Source: Pyropia yezoensis (Eukaryota > Rhodophyta > Bangiophyceae > Bangiales > Bangiaceae). From it: 64,000 nt of DNA. Where the stretch lies: positions 23,421,346 to 23,485,345 of the forward strand of contig CM020618.1 of NCBI GenBank assembly GCA_009829735.1, written 5' to 3'. Positions 10,640-22,273 of this stretch are shown here, in pieces (within the stretch, counting starts at the first letter, position 1; every line of letters begins with the position of its first letter). Under the pieces are notes generated by a model. The model saw nothing but the letters and a program-made list of their open reading frames with translations, ran no database searches and was not told the origin of the DNA. Position numbers and translations under genes: made by a program.

Positions 10640-12163
10640 TGTATCCTTCCGGCGTTGCTGGTGCCTGGCTCGCACTCCGTGGTCAGGTTGGTGGGATGCA
10701 CTCCCTCTCTTTGCTTTCTTCCAGCTATTCTTGGCTTCGAGAACGAGTACGAGTGTCCCAATCAAAGCGCGGGCCGGCAGCCGTAATGGCACCGCACCGC
10801 GCCCGCGGGGCCCGCCGCGGCCCCGTTGGATCGCCCGCCGCGCCCGCGCCGCGCCCGCCCCCCCCCACCGCTTCAGCCGCCCTCGCGCCCGCCTGCCTGG
10901 GCGATGCTCCCTGCCTCCCACCCCACACCTTAGCCTCGCTCTCTTCACGCTTTCGCTGTACTCTGCCTCGACAGCGCCCCTGCATCTTCAGCCCGTTGCG
11001 ACGCCGCAGGGGCCCCGCGTCACTTACCGCTGCTGCTGCTGCCACGACCGCGGCTGCAGCCGCCACCGTTCTGCCGCTGCTGGCTGCACCGCGGGCACTG
11101 CGGCTGCCAACGCCACTGCTTCCTTCGCTCACAGCCCTCCGTCATTCCCCGCGGCGCCGCGCTGCCGGCTCAGTCGTCCACGGCGACGGCCGCTGGTGGT
11201 GACGGATGGTATTGTGGGGGACAGCTGTCTATTCACGTCGTTTTACTGTGGTCAACGTAACGTCACGTTCCTATGTCACGCTAACATGATGCTGGTCTCC
11301 CCCTATTCCATGTTGCGACGCCATTGGACGCCCACGAACTCGCCAGGGCAAACTCCGGGCACTCAGTACTCCGTGGGGATACCCAGGCAACGCCCGGGGC
11401 GTTGGACACGATCCAAGATCCAGCTAAACCAAGGAGGTCTCAGAAGACTTTGATGACCAAGTACACGGGATGTGGGAAACGCCAAAATGGCGAGCAAAAA
11501 GAAGAGCAGGCCATATGTACCGCCGGACAAAACTATTTTGAGAGAACAGGAAGCGAGCCGCCGGCCGAGTCCAGAGAGGCAACGAAAAAAAAGAGCGGGG
11601 CGGCCAATGATGGAAGGACAGCTCCTGCGTCTCGGCGTGAAGCGGCGGAAGGTACGAACGCACTCCAAGGGAGACACGGCACGAAAAAACAACACTACAA
11701 CGACAGGGCAAGTGCACACACAAAAAGTACAGGGAAGGAGGGAAATGGAAACAAGAAACACACGCGGGGCAAGGTTCCAGAGCGGACGAAGGGGGGGGGG
11801 GGGCACCACAGCCAATGCACAGAGACATGACCAAGACATGACCAAGGGCTTGACTCTGGGGCTTGTCACCACGCCGGATGTTCTACGAGGTCCCGCCCAC
11901 CTCCGCCGGCGCCAAACTCCGACAGCACCCTACGTCGGAACCCTTTCTGCCCGCCTGCGTGTGGCTGCCGGTGGCGCGGGGCCGCTGCGAGAGCGCCGAT
12001 GGGTGGGCGCTCCAAGCACGCGTCCAACCATCCTCCTCGCCCCCCCGGCAGCCTTCCCCCCCCCCCCATGCGCGCGTTCAGAGGTCCCGTGACCTTGAAC
12101 GACGGTCCCATGGCAACCTCGCTGCAGCTCCCCCCCAAGGCCCCACAGGGAGCTCCCGGTGAC
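10640..12163. other. Gene-poor spacer between the copia array and ITPK
   Basis: I see no supported gene. Several frames stay open only because of high GC. The stretch 11460-11830 is unusually A-rich on the plus strand (T-rich on the minus strand), which would suit the 3' UTR of the minus-strand ITPK gene. A basic plus-strand frame from the ATG at 11487 to 12092 exists but has no recognisable domain. Confidence 0.5.
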
Positions 12164-13597
12164 TTACACCCGGCACTCGCCGCCCGCGCTGAACGCGGCG
12201 ACGCCGACCCCCCCCATGCCCACCACCGGGGAGGACGGCGCACTCGACGACGACGACCGACCACGCCGTTCGCTCACCACCTCCCGCACGTGACGCAGCA
12301 GCACGTCGTGCGCGTCGACCACCCCCGTGTAGCCCGGGAAGTAGTTGACGTCCACAACGTAGTAGGTGCCCGTGCGGACATCGCAAACCAGGTCGATGCC
12401 CAGCAGGGACATGCCCAGCTCCCCGCCAATCGCCTTGACCAGCGCCGACGCCAGCTGGAGCGAGGGGGGGGAGGGGGGCTCCCCAGGGACGGGCGGCGCA
12501 GCGGCTTCGGCAGACGCCGGCGCGGCCTGGATGTCGGTACAGGACGAGGCCGGCCACCCCCCCCCCAGTCGCCCAAAGGAGGATCCGCCCACCCTGTCAC
12601 CCTCGCCGGCATGCGGCAGGCGCGTCTTCTTCAAGGACAGCATGGTGGCGATATCAAACGAGAGGACGCCGTTGCCGCCCGGCCCCCCCACCTCCCGCCC
12701 CAGAGCACGGGAAATGGACGCCCGCGTCTGGACGGTCACGGCGCGGCCAATGGCGTACACCTTGAAAACCACCCCCCCGTGGTCCTCGACAAACGGCGTC
12801 ACCAGCACGTCTGCCGGGTAGTGGCGCGAGAGGACCCCGCTGAGCGCGCGGCGGCCAGCGGCAGCGTCGACGACGAGCAGCAGCTCATGGCTGGCCGCCT
12901 CCCCACACGCGCGGCGGCGCTTAAGGAGGAGCGGCCCGCCGGCGGTGAGCCAACGCGGTGCGGTGCCGCTGCGCGCCGGCGCCATCAGCGCCGCGCCGTC
13001 GGTGTGGGGCAGGATGCCGACGTGGGGCAGCCGGGCGCGGCGGAGCGCCACGTCCACCGCGTCGACGAGACGGAAGCGGTCCACCACCCGCCACACCCCG
13101 GACAGGCAGTCGATGGCGGTCACAGAGGGAGGAGCAAGCGCCGCATTCAGCGCCTTCATACGCTCGCGGACAGCATCGGTGGCCACCGCGTCCAGAGGGC
13201 TGTCCCCGTGACAGGGCAGCAGCACCGCCATGTCGTCAGTACGCTTGTGGATGATTGCATCCAGCTGCAGCCGAGCCGCGGCAGATGGACGCGCCGCCAC
13301 GCCACCGTCCTGGTTGTCCTCATCATCGTGGGTGCTGTCCGTGCTGCTGCCGCCATGACGGTCACCGCGGGGGGATGAGAGCCACTCGCGGCTCGCGTTG
13401 CCAGCACCCAGTGACAACGGCACGAGATGGATACCCTGCCGCGCGGCAGCCTCGTTGAGGTGCGAAAAAAAGACAGACTGCTTTTTGGCGTTGCACGTCA
13501 CGCCGACGCGGAGGGTCGTCCTGGAGGGGGAAGACGGGGGAGCGCCGGCCGCCGTCGCGGAAGGCTCTGACAGCAGCCGGCCGCAAGATGGGGGCAT
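12164..13597 (-). CDS. ITPK1: Inositol-tetrakisphosphate 1-kinase family (ITPK, ATP-grasp)
   Basis: The 477-residue product matches the ITPK family, which phosphorylates inositol tri- and tetrakisphosphates on the way to InsP6. The N-terminal inositol-binding region begins near residue 30 (LRVGVTCNAKKQ). The middle holds the ATP-grasp segment with DVLVTPFVEDHGGVVFKVY. The C-terminal metal-binding signature is GIDLVCD (D402) and VDVNYFPGY (D416, N418), which is diagnostic. Low-complexity Gly/Ser inserts break up the fold, as in other proteins here. The ATG at 13597 starts a Pro/Ser-rich leader of about 28 residues. The last codons run into a GTAAGT-like donor just before the TAA, so a short 3' exon could replace the final residues; the kinase core would be unaffected. 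Confidence 0.88.
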   Translation of the reverse strand: MPPSCGRLLSEPSATAAGAPPSSPSRTTLRVGVTCNAKKQSVFFSHLNEAAARQGIHLVPLSLGAGNASREWLSSPRGDRHGGSSTDSTHDDEDNQDGGVAARPSAAARLQLDAIIHKRTDDMAVLLPCHGDSPLDAVATDAVRERMKALNAALAPPSVTAIDCLSGVWRVVDRFRLVDAVDVALRRARLPHVGILPHTDGAALMAPARSGTAPRWLTAGGPLLLKRRRACGEAASHELLLVVDAAAGRRALSGVLSRHYPADVLVTPFVEDHGGVVFKVYAIGRAVTVQTRASISRALGREVGGPGGNGVLSFDIATMLSLKKTRLPHAGEGDRVGGSSFGRLGGGWPASSCTDIQAAPASAEAAAPPVPGEPPSPPSLQLASALVKAIGGELGMSLLGIDLVCDVRTGTYYVVDVNYFPGYTGVVDAHDVLLRHVREVVSERRGRSSSSSAPSSPVVGMGGVGVAAFSAGGECRV

Positions 13598-16500
13598 GGC
13601 GTGAGGGCGGCGGGGCCGGAGGGGGGGGCAGCGCGGCGGGCTGCCACATCCACAACACCCCGTCGGTCAATAGCGTCAGCGGGTGGTGGCGGCGCCAAAG
13701 AGATGGCCACGCCAAGGCAGTCGGGGGGTCGGGGGCGGGAGCAGTGGCGGCCGATGCAACAAAGGCCACGGTGCGCCCTGGGGATGCCGCCGTGGGTGCT
13801 GAAGAGCTACGAGGGGAGAGGTGGCGGTCAGTGGGGTGCGTGAAGCAGCGCGGGGTTGGCCGCCACGGCTGGCCCCGGCGCGCTCTCAACCAGACGCCCT
13901 AAAGCTACAGGGGCGGCGGATCCGGACCCGGGCGCTCCCGCTCGCCCCACCGTCGGCCGCCGTCTCTCTCCGCGCCCCCCAGCCCCGCTGGCCGAACCCC
14001 CGCAGCGGCACACACAGCCTGAGGCTATTTTTCTCCGACCTGGCCACACGCCACCAGCCCCGCCCCCCCCCCGCTGTCACAGCATCCAAATCGGCACCGA
14101 CGCCGCGCGAACCGCCGCCGCCGTCAGCGGCTGCCGCTGTCGCCGCCAGCCAGGCTACGCTGCCGAAGCGGGTCGCCGCCAGCCCGCCAGTTCTCGCGAA
14201 TGCGTGTCCCGGCGACCAACAGCCCGCCGCGCTCCTGCCCCCCCCCCTCCCCGCCTCAGCCCCTCCCCCAGACCCCCCCGCCACGCTTTCCTCAAAACTC
14301 GGCTGCGCCAGTCGACTCCGAAGGGCGCGTGTAATATGCAACGAAGCAGCCAATTCCACGTCCGCCACCCGCGGCCACGCACGGCGCCGTGGCTCCCTGC
14401 TGGATGCTTTGTGGGGCGGCGGAGAGGCGTGCACGACCCCTCTCCGCCACCCCTCCCGCTCTCCCCTCGCTCTCTGGCCACCCACCGCCAGCACGCCGCA
14501 AGCCGGCATCTCGTAGGACACGGGGTTTGATCCCCTGCTTCCGTCAGCGATCGGCCTATTGCGAAGCAGCAGCCACACCTCCCCACTATCCACACGCGCT
14601 GGGGTGTCCCACTTTGTGGAGGGAAAGCGAGCCCTCCACCCGGGGTCGCCAGCTGGAAGCGATTTTTCAGCGGACCGTCAGTTCCGCGCGCCCGGACATC
14701 CATCCCCCGCCCCTCCCAGTCGTAGGTTGCACACTATGGTTCCCCACAAAAGGCTCCGCGGTGGGCCAAACGCCACCGCTCTCCCCAACTGCCCGCGTGG
14801 GGTCTCAGTGGAAAAAAAAGCGGCCGAGATCCTCACCTTTAGAGGTCTTTGACAACGAGGCCTGATCGAGGCCCTCGATCGTGTAATCGAGCAACGAAGC
14901 CAGCCTTCGATCAGGCCTCGAAAGGGTGCTCGAAGACCCCCTCGAACCACAACGCCCGATCACTCTCTCGAGCGGCAATCCCCCGCGCGAGTTGCCGTCT
15001 CCGACCACACCGCTCACTCGAAGTCTGACGTGATCCTCCAGTGAGTCCGGCCATTGGACACAGAGTTTGTGTAAGCATACGAGTGTTGGCCTCTGGTTGC
15101 CCGGCATTGCCTTCGCCGTGTTTCTTCCATGGGCATCCTGATGACCGATCAGCCAACCGACCTGTCTTCGACTATCGTCGTTTCTGGCTGCTATGTATAC
15201 TGTTATAACATGCATCTGACGCTTAGTGCTATGCGAGGGGGCGGGTCGAGGGGCAATGCGCCGGATCTTTATGCTATCGTGGTGGTGTACCAGAACTACT
15301 TTGCCGGCTTCGTCAACACAGGCGCTTTTTCCCGGCAGCGGAGGTGCAGTGGCGCGCCACACCCCGGCCCCGCTACTCGTCGGCGAGGACCTATCTCTGT
15401 TCTTTCCACCTCTCGCCTCACCTCGATAAGGAGCAAAATCCCACCGCCCCTGGCGTTTGCCTGCCCGCACCTCGCAGTTCCAGGTGTCCGGCTTGTGGTG
15501 CAGATAGCATGACCAGGGTCGTTCACTTTTTGTAATTCTTTCTCTCTCTTACTATTTCTGCCTGTAGCATTACCAGGGTCGAATTTTCATTGGATAATCA
15601 TTGGTCAGTCTATATTTTGGAGGACTGGTTCGTTCAATAAGTGCCATTGAGTAGCACTGTATGCAGAGCGTGCTGCCTTAATCCCCCTGCCCTACGTAGT
15701 GCCTCGCCCCCAGCACGTGCAGAGCGTGCGCGCGCTCCGTCTGCCACAGCACGCGCGTCCCCGATCGCTCTTGTCATGCTTACCGCTACGGCGATGGGCC
15801 ATCCCAGCTCGGCGCGTTGTACCTCGGACTGGGCATAGCCATGTTACGATTGTCCTTTCTCTCTCGGGCGCTGTGTTTTCTTGGTTTGGCGATCGGGCTG
15901 CAGTGCGAGTCGCTGGTTCGCCTCTCGCGCGACGCAGCCGCATGATCGGCACCAGCTGTGAAACACGATCCGTTCCTCAGGTACGTTTTTCTCGATCCAC
16001 CGCCGGCTTCTGTCGTTTTCCTTTAGGAGTTGCTTTCCGTGCATGTGTCCTGCTTGGGAGCTATAACCGTGCTTCTCCCAACCCTTATCGCTAAGAGGCG
16101 CGTGCTGACCGCCCCGTTCCGCGCTTATCTCGGACTTGAGTGTCGACAAGCTGATCATCACCGCGCTTTTCTTCGTGGACGTGGCGTGCGCCTTCTACCG
16201 CCCCTCCCCTGCAGGACATGGACCAGATCGCTGTGGCTCCCGAGAAGGTGGCCCTTGCGGTGTCGGAAGCGGCAGCCAACGCGTCGTAGCCTGTGCTGCC
16301 GACGCCGCCGTGGCCGCTCCGACGACGTGGCCGTCCGGGTGCGGACGGCGAAGGCGCCAGCTGCCGTGATGGGCACCGCCCGTGCAGCCGACGTGACGAC
16401 GTCGAGGGGAGAGCTGGAGTGGGAGTCGGACCGCAAGCCAATGGCGAAGGCAATGGTGATCGAGTTGTTCAAGGTGCGGCCTCCGCCATGGCGGAGGTCG

Positions 16501-16984
16501 CGGCGGCCAAGAAGGGGGTTAGGTGAAGGAGGGGAGCGCTCGAAGAGGGGGGCGAGCAAGGAGGGGTGTGAGGGAGGAGGGATGTGCGGGAGCAGGGGGG
16601 CGGCCAGGTCGACCTGTTGATCGCCACTCGCTGGCGGGACCAGGCACCAGTTCCGCTCGTGCCGTGTCTGTTTGGTTGATTTCTTATTTGTTTCTCATCT
16701 CTTGGATGTGTGATGATGTAGGGGCGTTTCCCTGGATCCTCCATAGCTCGGGTACAGGCCTGTCGTAGCCGTCAAAACGGTGCGCGACGTCGCGCTTCCC
16801 CCCCCCCCCCACACCGATGATCGTCGTCGTCAGCGTGACGAAGTAATACAGAAAATAGCAGGGTAGGAACCATGCCCGAGGATAGCATCTTCCCTTTGCG
16901 AGGGGCATATGCGATGTTCATTGGCGTTCCCGGCCAACTTACAGTGCACCCCGACGGCGCCCCACACCGTCTCCCAGGGCCCCC
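13598..16984. other. 3.4-kb spacer without a supported gene
   Basis: GC-rich overlapping frames fill 13600-14830 without a recognisable domain; a minus-strand upstream exon of ITPK could hide there. From 14990 the composition drops towards balanced. Around 15980-16260 there are intron-like borders (AG/GTACGT near 15980, CTGCAG near 16214 followed by about 23 codons and a stop), which might be pieces of a small plus-strand spliced gene, but I cannot assemble a convincing product. Confidence 0.4.
14842..14945. repeat. Foldback (hairpin) element
   Basis: A perfect 14-base inverted repeat, CGAGGCCTGATCGA at 14856-14869 against its complement at 14907-14920, has a 37-base spacer. Imperfect outer arms (GGTCTT at 14844, AAGACC at 14933) extend it. 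CTCGA-type words are scattered through it. It could be a small foldback MITE or a structured RNA element. Confidence 0.6.
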
Positions 16985-18310
16985 ACTAAATAAGGCCGCT
17001 CCTGCCGGTCGGGGAGCGGCTGGTACCGTTTGGGGGGCCGGCTGCCGCGGCCGGGGCAGCGGCTGCTTTCGCGGGGGTCGGGATGGCGGCTGGTGCAGCC
17101 GGGCGGGTGGCTGCTACCGGTGGGGGCCGCAGCTTCTGGGGTAGGGGGGGGGCTGCTACCGGTGGGGGGGCGGCCACTCCCGGTTGGGGTGCGGCTGCTT
17201 CTGTTGGGCGGGCGGCAGGTACAGGCGGGGGGGGCGGCCGCTACCGGTGGGGGGGCGGCTGCTTCTGGTGTGGGGGGCGGCAGGTACCGGCGGGGGGGCG
17301 GCCGCTGCCGGCGGGGGGGCGGCTCGTACCGGTGGGAGGGCAGCCGCTAGCGGTGGGCGGGCGGCTGCTGCAGCCGAGGTGGCGGCTGGTACCGGCGGTG
17401 GGGGCGGATGCTGCAGCCGGGGGGTCTGCTGCTGCAGCTGGGGTGGCAGCCGCTGCCGGTGCGGGGGGCTGCTGGTGAAGGGGCGGCTGCTACGCATGGG
17501 GGGGGGCGCTGCTGCAGCGGCGACGGCTGCCGTTACCGGTGGGGCGCGGCTCATTCTGGAGGGGGGGGGCGGCTGCTACCGGTGGGTGGGCGGCCGCTGC
17601 CGGCTCGGGGGCGGCGGCTTCTGTTGGGCGGGCGGCTGGTACCGGCGGTGGGGGCAGCCGCTACTGGTGGGAGGGTGGCTGCTTCTGGTGGTGGGGGCGG
17701 CTGGTACCAGCGGGGGGGCGGCCGCCGCCGGCGGGGGAGGGCTGGTACCGGTGGGGGGGCGGCTGCTGCAGGCGGGGCGGCGGCTGCTACTGATGTGGGT
17801 CGGCTGCAACGGGGGGGCGAACTGCCGCTCCTAGTGGATGGAGGGCTGGTACAGGCGGGGGGGCGGCTGCTGCAGCCGGGGGGGCGGCTGCTACCGGTGG
17901 GGGGCGGCTGCTACGGGGTTTGGGAGGGCTGCGGCGGCCGGAACGGCGGCTGCTTGTGGGGGGGGGGGGCGGCTTGTACCGCCGGGGGGGCGGCCGCGAC
18001 CGCCGGGGGGGCGGCTCGTCCCGGTGGGAGGGTGGCCGCTAGCGGTAGGCGGGCGGCTGCTGCATCCGGGGTGGCGGCTGGTGCCGGCGGTGGGGGCGGC
18101 GGCTGCAGCCGGGGGGTCCTCTGCTGCAGCCGGGGGGGCGGCCCCTGCCGGTGGGGGGGCGGCTTGTGGGGGGGCGGCTGCGTCGCGGGGTGGGAGCGCT
18201 GCTGCGGCTGGGGCGGCTGCCGCTACCGGTTGGGGGGCGGCTGTACCGGTGCGTGGGCGGCTGGTACCGCTGGGGGGGCGGCTGGTACCGGCGGGGGTCG
18301 GGGGGAGCCC
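16985..18310. repeat. Minisatellite, G-rich-on-plus half
   Basis: This is a variable tandem array of roughly 20-24-base units with core GGCGGCTGCTACCGGTGGGG, varying at CTGCT/CTGGT and at the length of the G runs. ACCGGT and GGTACC words recur throughout. Frames that stay open through it (such as a 738-residue one from 17408) are repeat translation and are not annotated as genes. Confidence 0.9.
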
Positions 18311-20505
18311 CTCGGAGCAGCCGCCTTGCCACCGGTAGCAGGCCCCCCCCCACCGGCGCCAGCCGCCCCCTCGCAGGTACCAGCCAACCTTCCGCCGGTA
18401 CCAGGTGCACCCCTACCGGTATCAGTCGCCCCCTCACCGGTGGCGGCAGCCTCTCCGGCTGCAGCAGCGGCGCCCCCCTCCCCATGGCAGCCGCCCCCCC
18501 ACCGGTACCAGCCGCCCCCCCAACGGCAGCGGCCGCCCCCGCGGCTCCAGCATCGGACCCTCCAGCCGCAGCAGCCACCCCCCCCGCCGGTACGAGCCGC
18601 CCAGAACCCGAGGCAGCCGCCCCCTCCGGCTGTACCAGCCGCCCCCCCCCCGGCACCAGCCGCCCCACCACCGGTAACAGCTGCCCCCCCGCCGGTACCA
18701 GCCGCCACCCCGGCTGCAGCAGAACACCGCTCACCTGTAGCGGCCGCCCCCAAGCTGCAGCATCGGACCCTCCAGCCGCAGCAGCCACCCCCCCCGCCGG
18801 TACGAGCCGCCCCGAACCCGTGGCAGCCGCCCCCCCGGCTGCATTGGCCGCGTTCCCACCGGTACCAGCCACCCGCCTCCCAGAAGCAGCCGCCCCCCCA
18901 CCGGTGCCACCCGCCCCCCCAACGGCAGCGGCCGCCCCCCCGGCAGCAGCAGCGGACCTTCCGGATGCAGCAGCCGCCCCCACCGCCGAAACCAGCCGCC
19001 ACCCCGGCTACAGCAGCCACCCGCCCACAAATAACTGCCGCCTTCCCACCGGTAACAGCAGCCCCCCCGCCGGTAGCGGCGGCCCCACCGCTGGTACATG
19101 CCGCCACCCCCCCCAGATGCAGCCGCCGCCCCGGCAGCTGCAGCCCCCCCCCCCCAGGAGCAGCCGCCCCCCTACCAGTAGCGGCCGCCCCTGCGGCAGC
19201 AGCAGCCACGCCCCCACCGGTACCAGCCGCCCGCCCCTCAGAAGAAGCCGCCCCCCCACCGGTAGTGGCCGCGGCATCGGATGCAGCAACCGCCCCCCCG
19301 GCTGCACCAGCCGCCCCCCCACCGGTAGGGACAGCCCCCCTGCCGGTACCAGCCGCCGCCCCACCGGGAACAGCCGCTCCCCCACCGGTACCAGCCGCCC
19401 CCCCACCCAGAAGCCGCCGCCCGCCCATCAGTAGCAGCCCCGCCCCCCCACCGGTACCAGCCGCTCCCCCACCGACACCGGCCGCCCCCGCGGCTGCGTC
19501 AGCCGCGCCCCCACCGGTACCAGCCGCCCGCCGCCCAGAAGCAGCCGCCCCCCTACCGGTAGCGGCCGCCCCCCCCCCCAGAAGCAGACGCCCCCCCACC
19601 GGTAGCGGCCGCCGCCGCGGCTGAGGCAGCCGCCCTTCTGCTGGTACCAGCCGTCCCCCAACCGGTAGCGGCAGCCCCTCCATCCGTTGCAGCCGACCCA
19701 CACCGGTAGCAACCGCATCCCGGCTGCAGCAGCCGCCCGCCCACCGCTAGCGGCCGCCCTCCCACCGGTACCAGCCACCCTTCAAACGGTAGCGGCCGCC
19801 CCCCCCGCCGGTACCAACCGCCCCCCGCCCCAGACCCCCCTCCCCCCCCCCCATAGCGGCCCCCCACCCCTTTTAGCAGCCGCCCCCCACCTGTAGAGGC
19901 CGCTGCCCCGGCTGCAGCAGCCGCGACCCCACCGGGAGCAGCTGCCCGCCCCCCAGAAGCAGCCGCCCCCCCGCCGATAGCAGCCGCCCCCCCGCCGTTA
20001 GCAGCCGCCCCCCCACCCGTACGAGCCGCCCCCGCGGCTGCAGCAGCCACCCGCCCACCGGTAGCGGCCGCCCCCCACCGATACCAGCCGCCCGCCCACC
20101 GGTACCAGTGGCCCCCCCGCCGGAATCAGCCGCCCGCCCACCGGTAGCGGCCGCCCCCCCGCCGGTACCAGCCGCCGCCTCGGCCGCTGCAGCCAACCCC
20201 TTCCCCAGCAGCAGCCGCCCCCTACCGGTAGTAGCCGCCCCCCCGGCTGCCGCAGCCGCCCCCCCCGCCGGTACCAGCGGCCCCCGCACCGGTACCGGCC
20301 GCCGCCCCGGCCGCTGCAGCCCCCCCCCCCCCAGTAGCAGCCGCCCTCCCACCGCTAGCAGGTGGGTGGGGGGGGAGCCGCTCCCCATCGGTAGCAGCCG
20401 CCCCTCCCGCCGGTACCAGCCGCCCCGACCCGTAACAGGCGGGCGCTCCGCCGGTACCGGCGTCCCCCCCCGACAGCAGGCCTCCCCTTTCCAAGGGCGC
20501 CTACT
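18311..20505. repeat. Minisatellite, C-rich-on-plus half (inverted orientation)
   Basis: From about 18310 the same unit continues as its reverse complement (CCACCGGTACCAGCCGCC...), so the two halves form a huge imperfect inverted repeat. The switch lies around GGGGTCGGGGGGAGCCCC. The minus-strand frame of 492 residues here is again only repeat translation. Confidence 0.9.
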
Positions 20506-22273
20506 GCGGCTTGCAGGCTAAACCATGCATCTTCTTCCTGCAGCTGCCGCCCCCCCGCGCCACCAGCACCCCGTCCCGGCCGGCGGCAGGTCCCAGCCTG
20601 GCGCGTGGCAGCCAGTGTACACCCGCCCGCGTCCCATCTTTCGCCCCCTGCCCCAGCCCATTTGGCTGGCGCGCTACCTCCGTGCTGCCGTAGACACCAT
20701 CCCCCTGCATGCCTGAGTCATCCCCCGCGGCCTCTCGCCACTTCCGGCATCTCCCATGGCCGTAGCGGACTCTATCGTCGGACGTAGCTGCTCCCCCCAG
20801 ACGCGTCAATTTCCCAGTGTGACGAACTTGCAGGCTGATGCCGTGACGTGTGTACACACACGTGTGTGACTGTCAGGAACCTGCCCCTACCGCTCCACTA
20901 ATCTGCCCCTAATACGGTTCCTACCCCCCCTTAATATAGATCCTACCCCCTTAGTATATCTCCTACCCCCTTAGAATAAATCCTACCCTGCTATTACCGA
21001 CACTGGACGCAGGCTGCATTACAGCACACGATCAACGAGATTCCGAGATAGTGTTCTCGTTGTCTTCGTTGCCTCCCAACACACGACATCGAAAAAGGCA
21101 TCAATGTCGAACGAACACAGCCCCCGTTGAGGTCGCACAGGGCGATCGTGGTCTGATCGGCGGGTCAACGAAAGGGGGCCCTCGATGTCAAAACCTCACA
21201 AGGTGACGATGCGTGGAGAGCGCCGCCGACGGAGGGGCCGGCGGACCAACAGGGCTGGCTGGATCGCTGTCTCCGCGCAAAGAGTCAAGCCCTCGCGCCT
21301 GGCAATGGCCCCTGGCTGCATTTTCGGAGGGCCAAGCCCTCTCGCTACAACTTCGCTGCACCGGTGCCCCCCGCTTCCCAGGACAAATCCCACGACAGGC
21401 GCCACCATCCTCTCCCTCTGTCTGCCACCGTATTGGTTACGGCTTGGCTGTCGGCGAGGAAGTAGGTCACGCCCACGGCGGCGAAAGCTGGTCACTTGGT
21501 CTCGAGGCTGTGGCCGTGGCGTCCCGCCACGTGGACAGGCACGCTACCATCCATGCAGTTTCTGGCCCGGGCGGAGGTGCTCCCCAGCAGAGCGCTCACA
21601 CCCCACCTCGCGCGCCCCCTCGTCAATGCGACGAAGCCCAGACAGCCCCGCTGTACATACATTGCAGTTGCAAGGCACGGGTCGGCAGCGAGGGCAGCAA
21701 CCGCGTCGTCGGGTCTGGTCCCGCCACAACCGCAGCAAAACCCTGTTGTGCGGACTGGAGCAAAGGGACCCCTCCCAGCTGACTCTTTCGCGGTGTGCTG
21801 TCCAGCTGTCAGCTGGGCAAGGCTGGAGAGCACGCCGCACCACTCAAGGTGCCTGCCAGCCCTCAACCGTGCGGGCTTGCCAGAACATTGATGGCTGACT
21901 GAGGCAGTCGAGACAGCGCATGGGGGGCGCGGGAGGAGGGGGGAGGTTGGCCAAGACCGAGGATCGCGGCGGCGGCAGCGGCGGCGCGCTGCGTGGTATC
22001 TTCGGCCGCGGCGGGAAGTGGGAGTGATTCAGAGGAACGGCGCAGCCAAGTCTGGAGGAGAGGTTGAGCTTGGTCGCGCCGGACTCTCGCGACGAGCCGG
22101 GGCAGCTTCCACGAATTGGCAGCCTGCTGGCGTCTGGCTTTGCAAGGTCGGTTGGACAAGTCCCATTTACTCATTGGATTTGGCTATGGATGCGACGGCC
22201 CAACGATGAGCTGGTGCAGGACAGACCACGAACACACACGCTGACTGGTGAGAACACAACACAAACACACACG
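20506..22273. other. Spacer downstream of the HIBADH gene
   Basis: No gene is supported. It includes a GTGTACACACACGTGTGTGAC palindromic patch near 20846 and a 20-base tandem repeat (listed separately). Plus-strand frames at 21185-21898 are Arg-rich and lack recognisable motifs. The last part is probably the 3' flank of HIBADH. Confidence 0.4.
20919..21000. repeat. 20-base tandem repeat, about 4 copies
   Basis: Units of the form TCCTACCCCCTTAGTATATC start at 20941, 20961 and 20981, with a slightly longer first copy before 20941. They stand out as AT-containing in a GC-rich surrounding. Confidence 0.8.

Noticed and set aside
11487-12092. Basic plus-strand protein of about 200 residues
   Set aside because: It runs antisense into the end of the ITPK gene, changes composition midway, and lies where the ITPK 3' UTR is expected.
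15980-16260. Small plus-strand spliced gene
   Set aside because: Splice-like borders exist but the joined reading gives no conserved or recognisable product.
17408-19701. Long open frames (738 residues plus strand, 492 minus strand) across the minisatellite
   Set aside because: They are translations of short G/C-rich repeat units, change character exactly where the repeat inverts, and show no domain.
16985-20505. CRISPR-like repeat array
   Set aside because: Units are contiguous and variable with no unique spacers, and the genome is eukaryotic.
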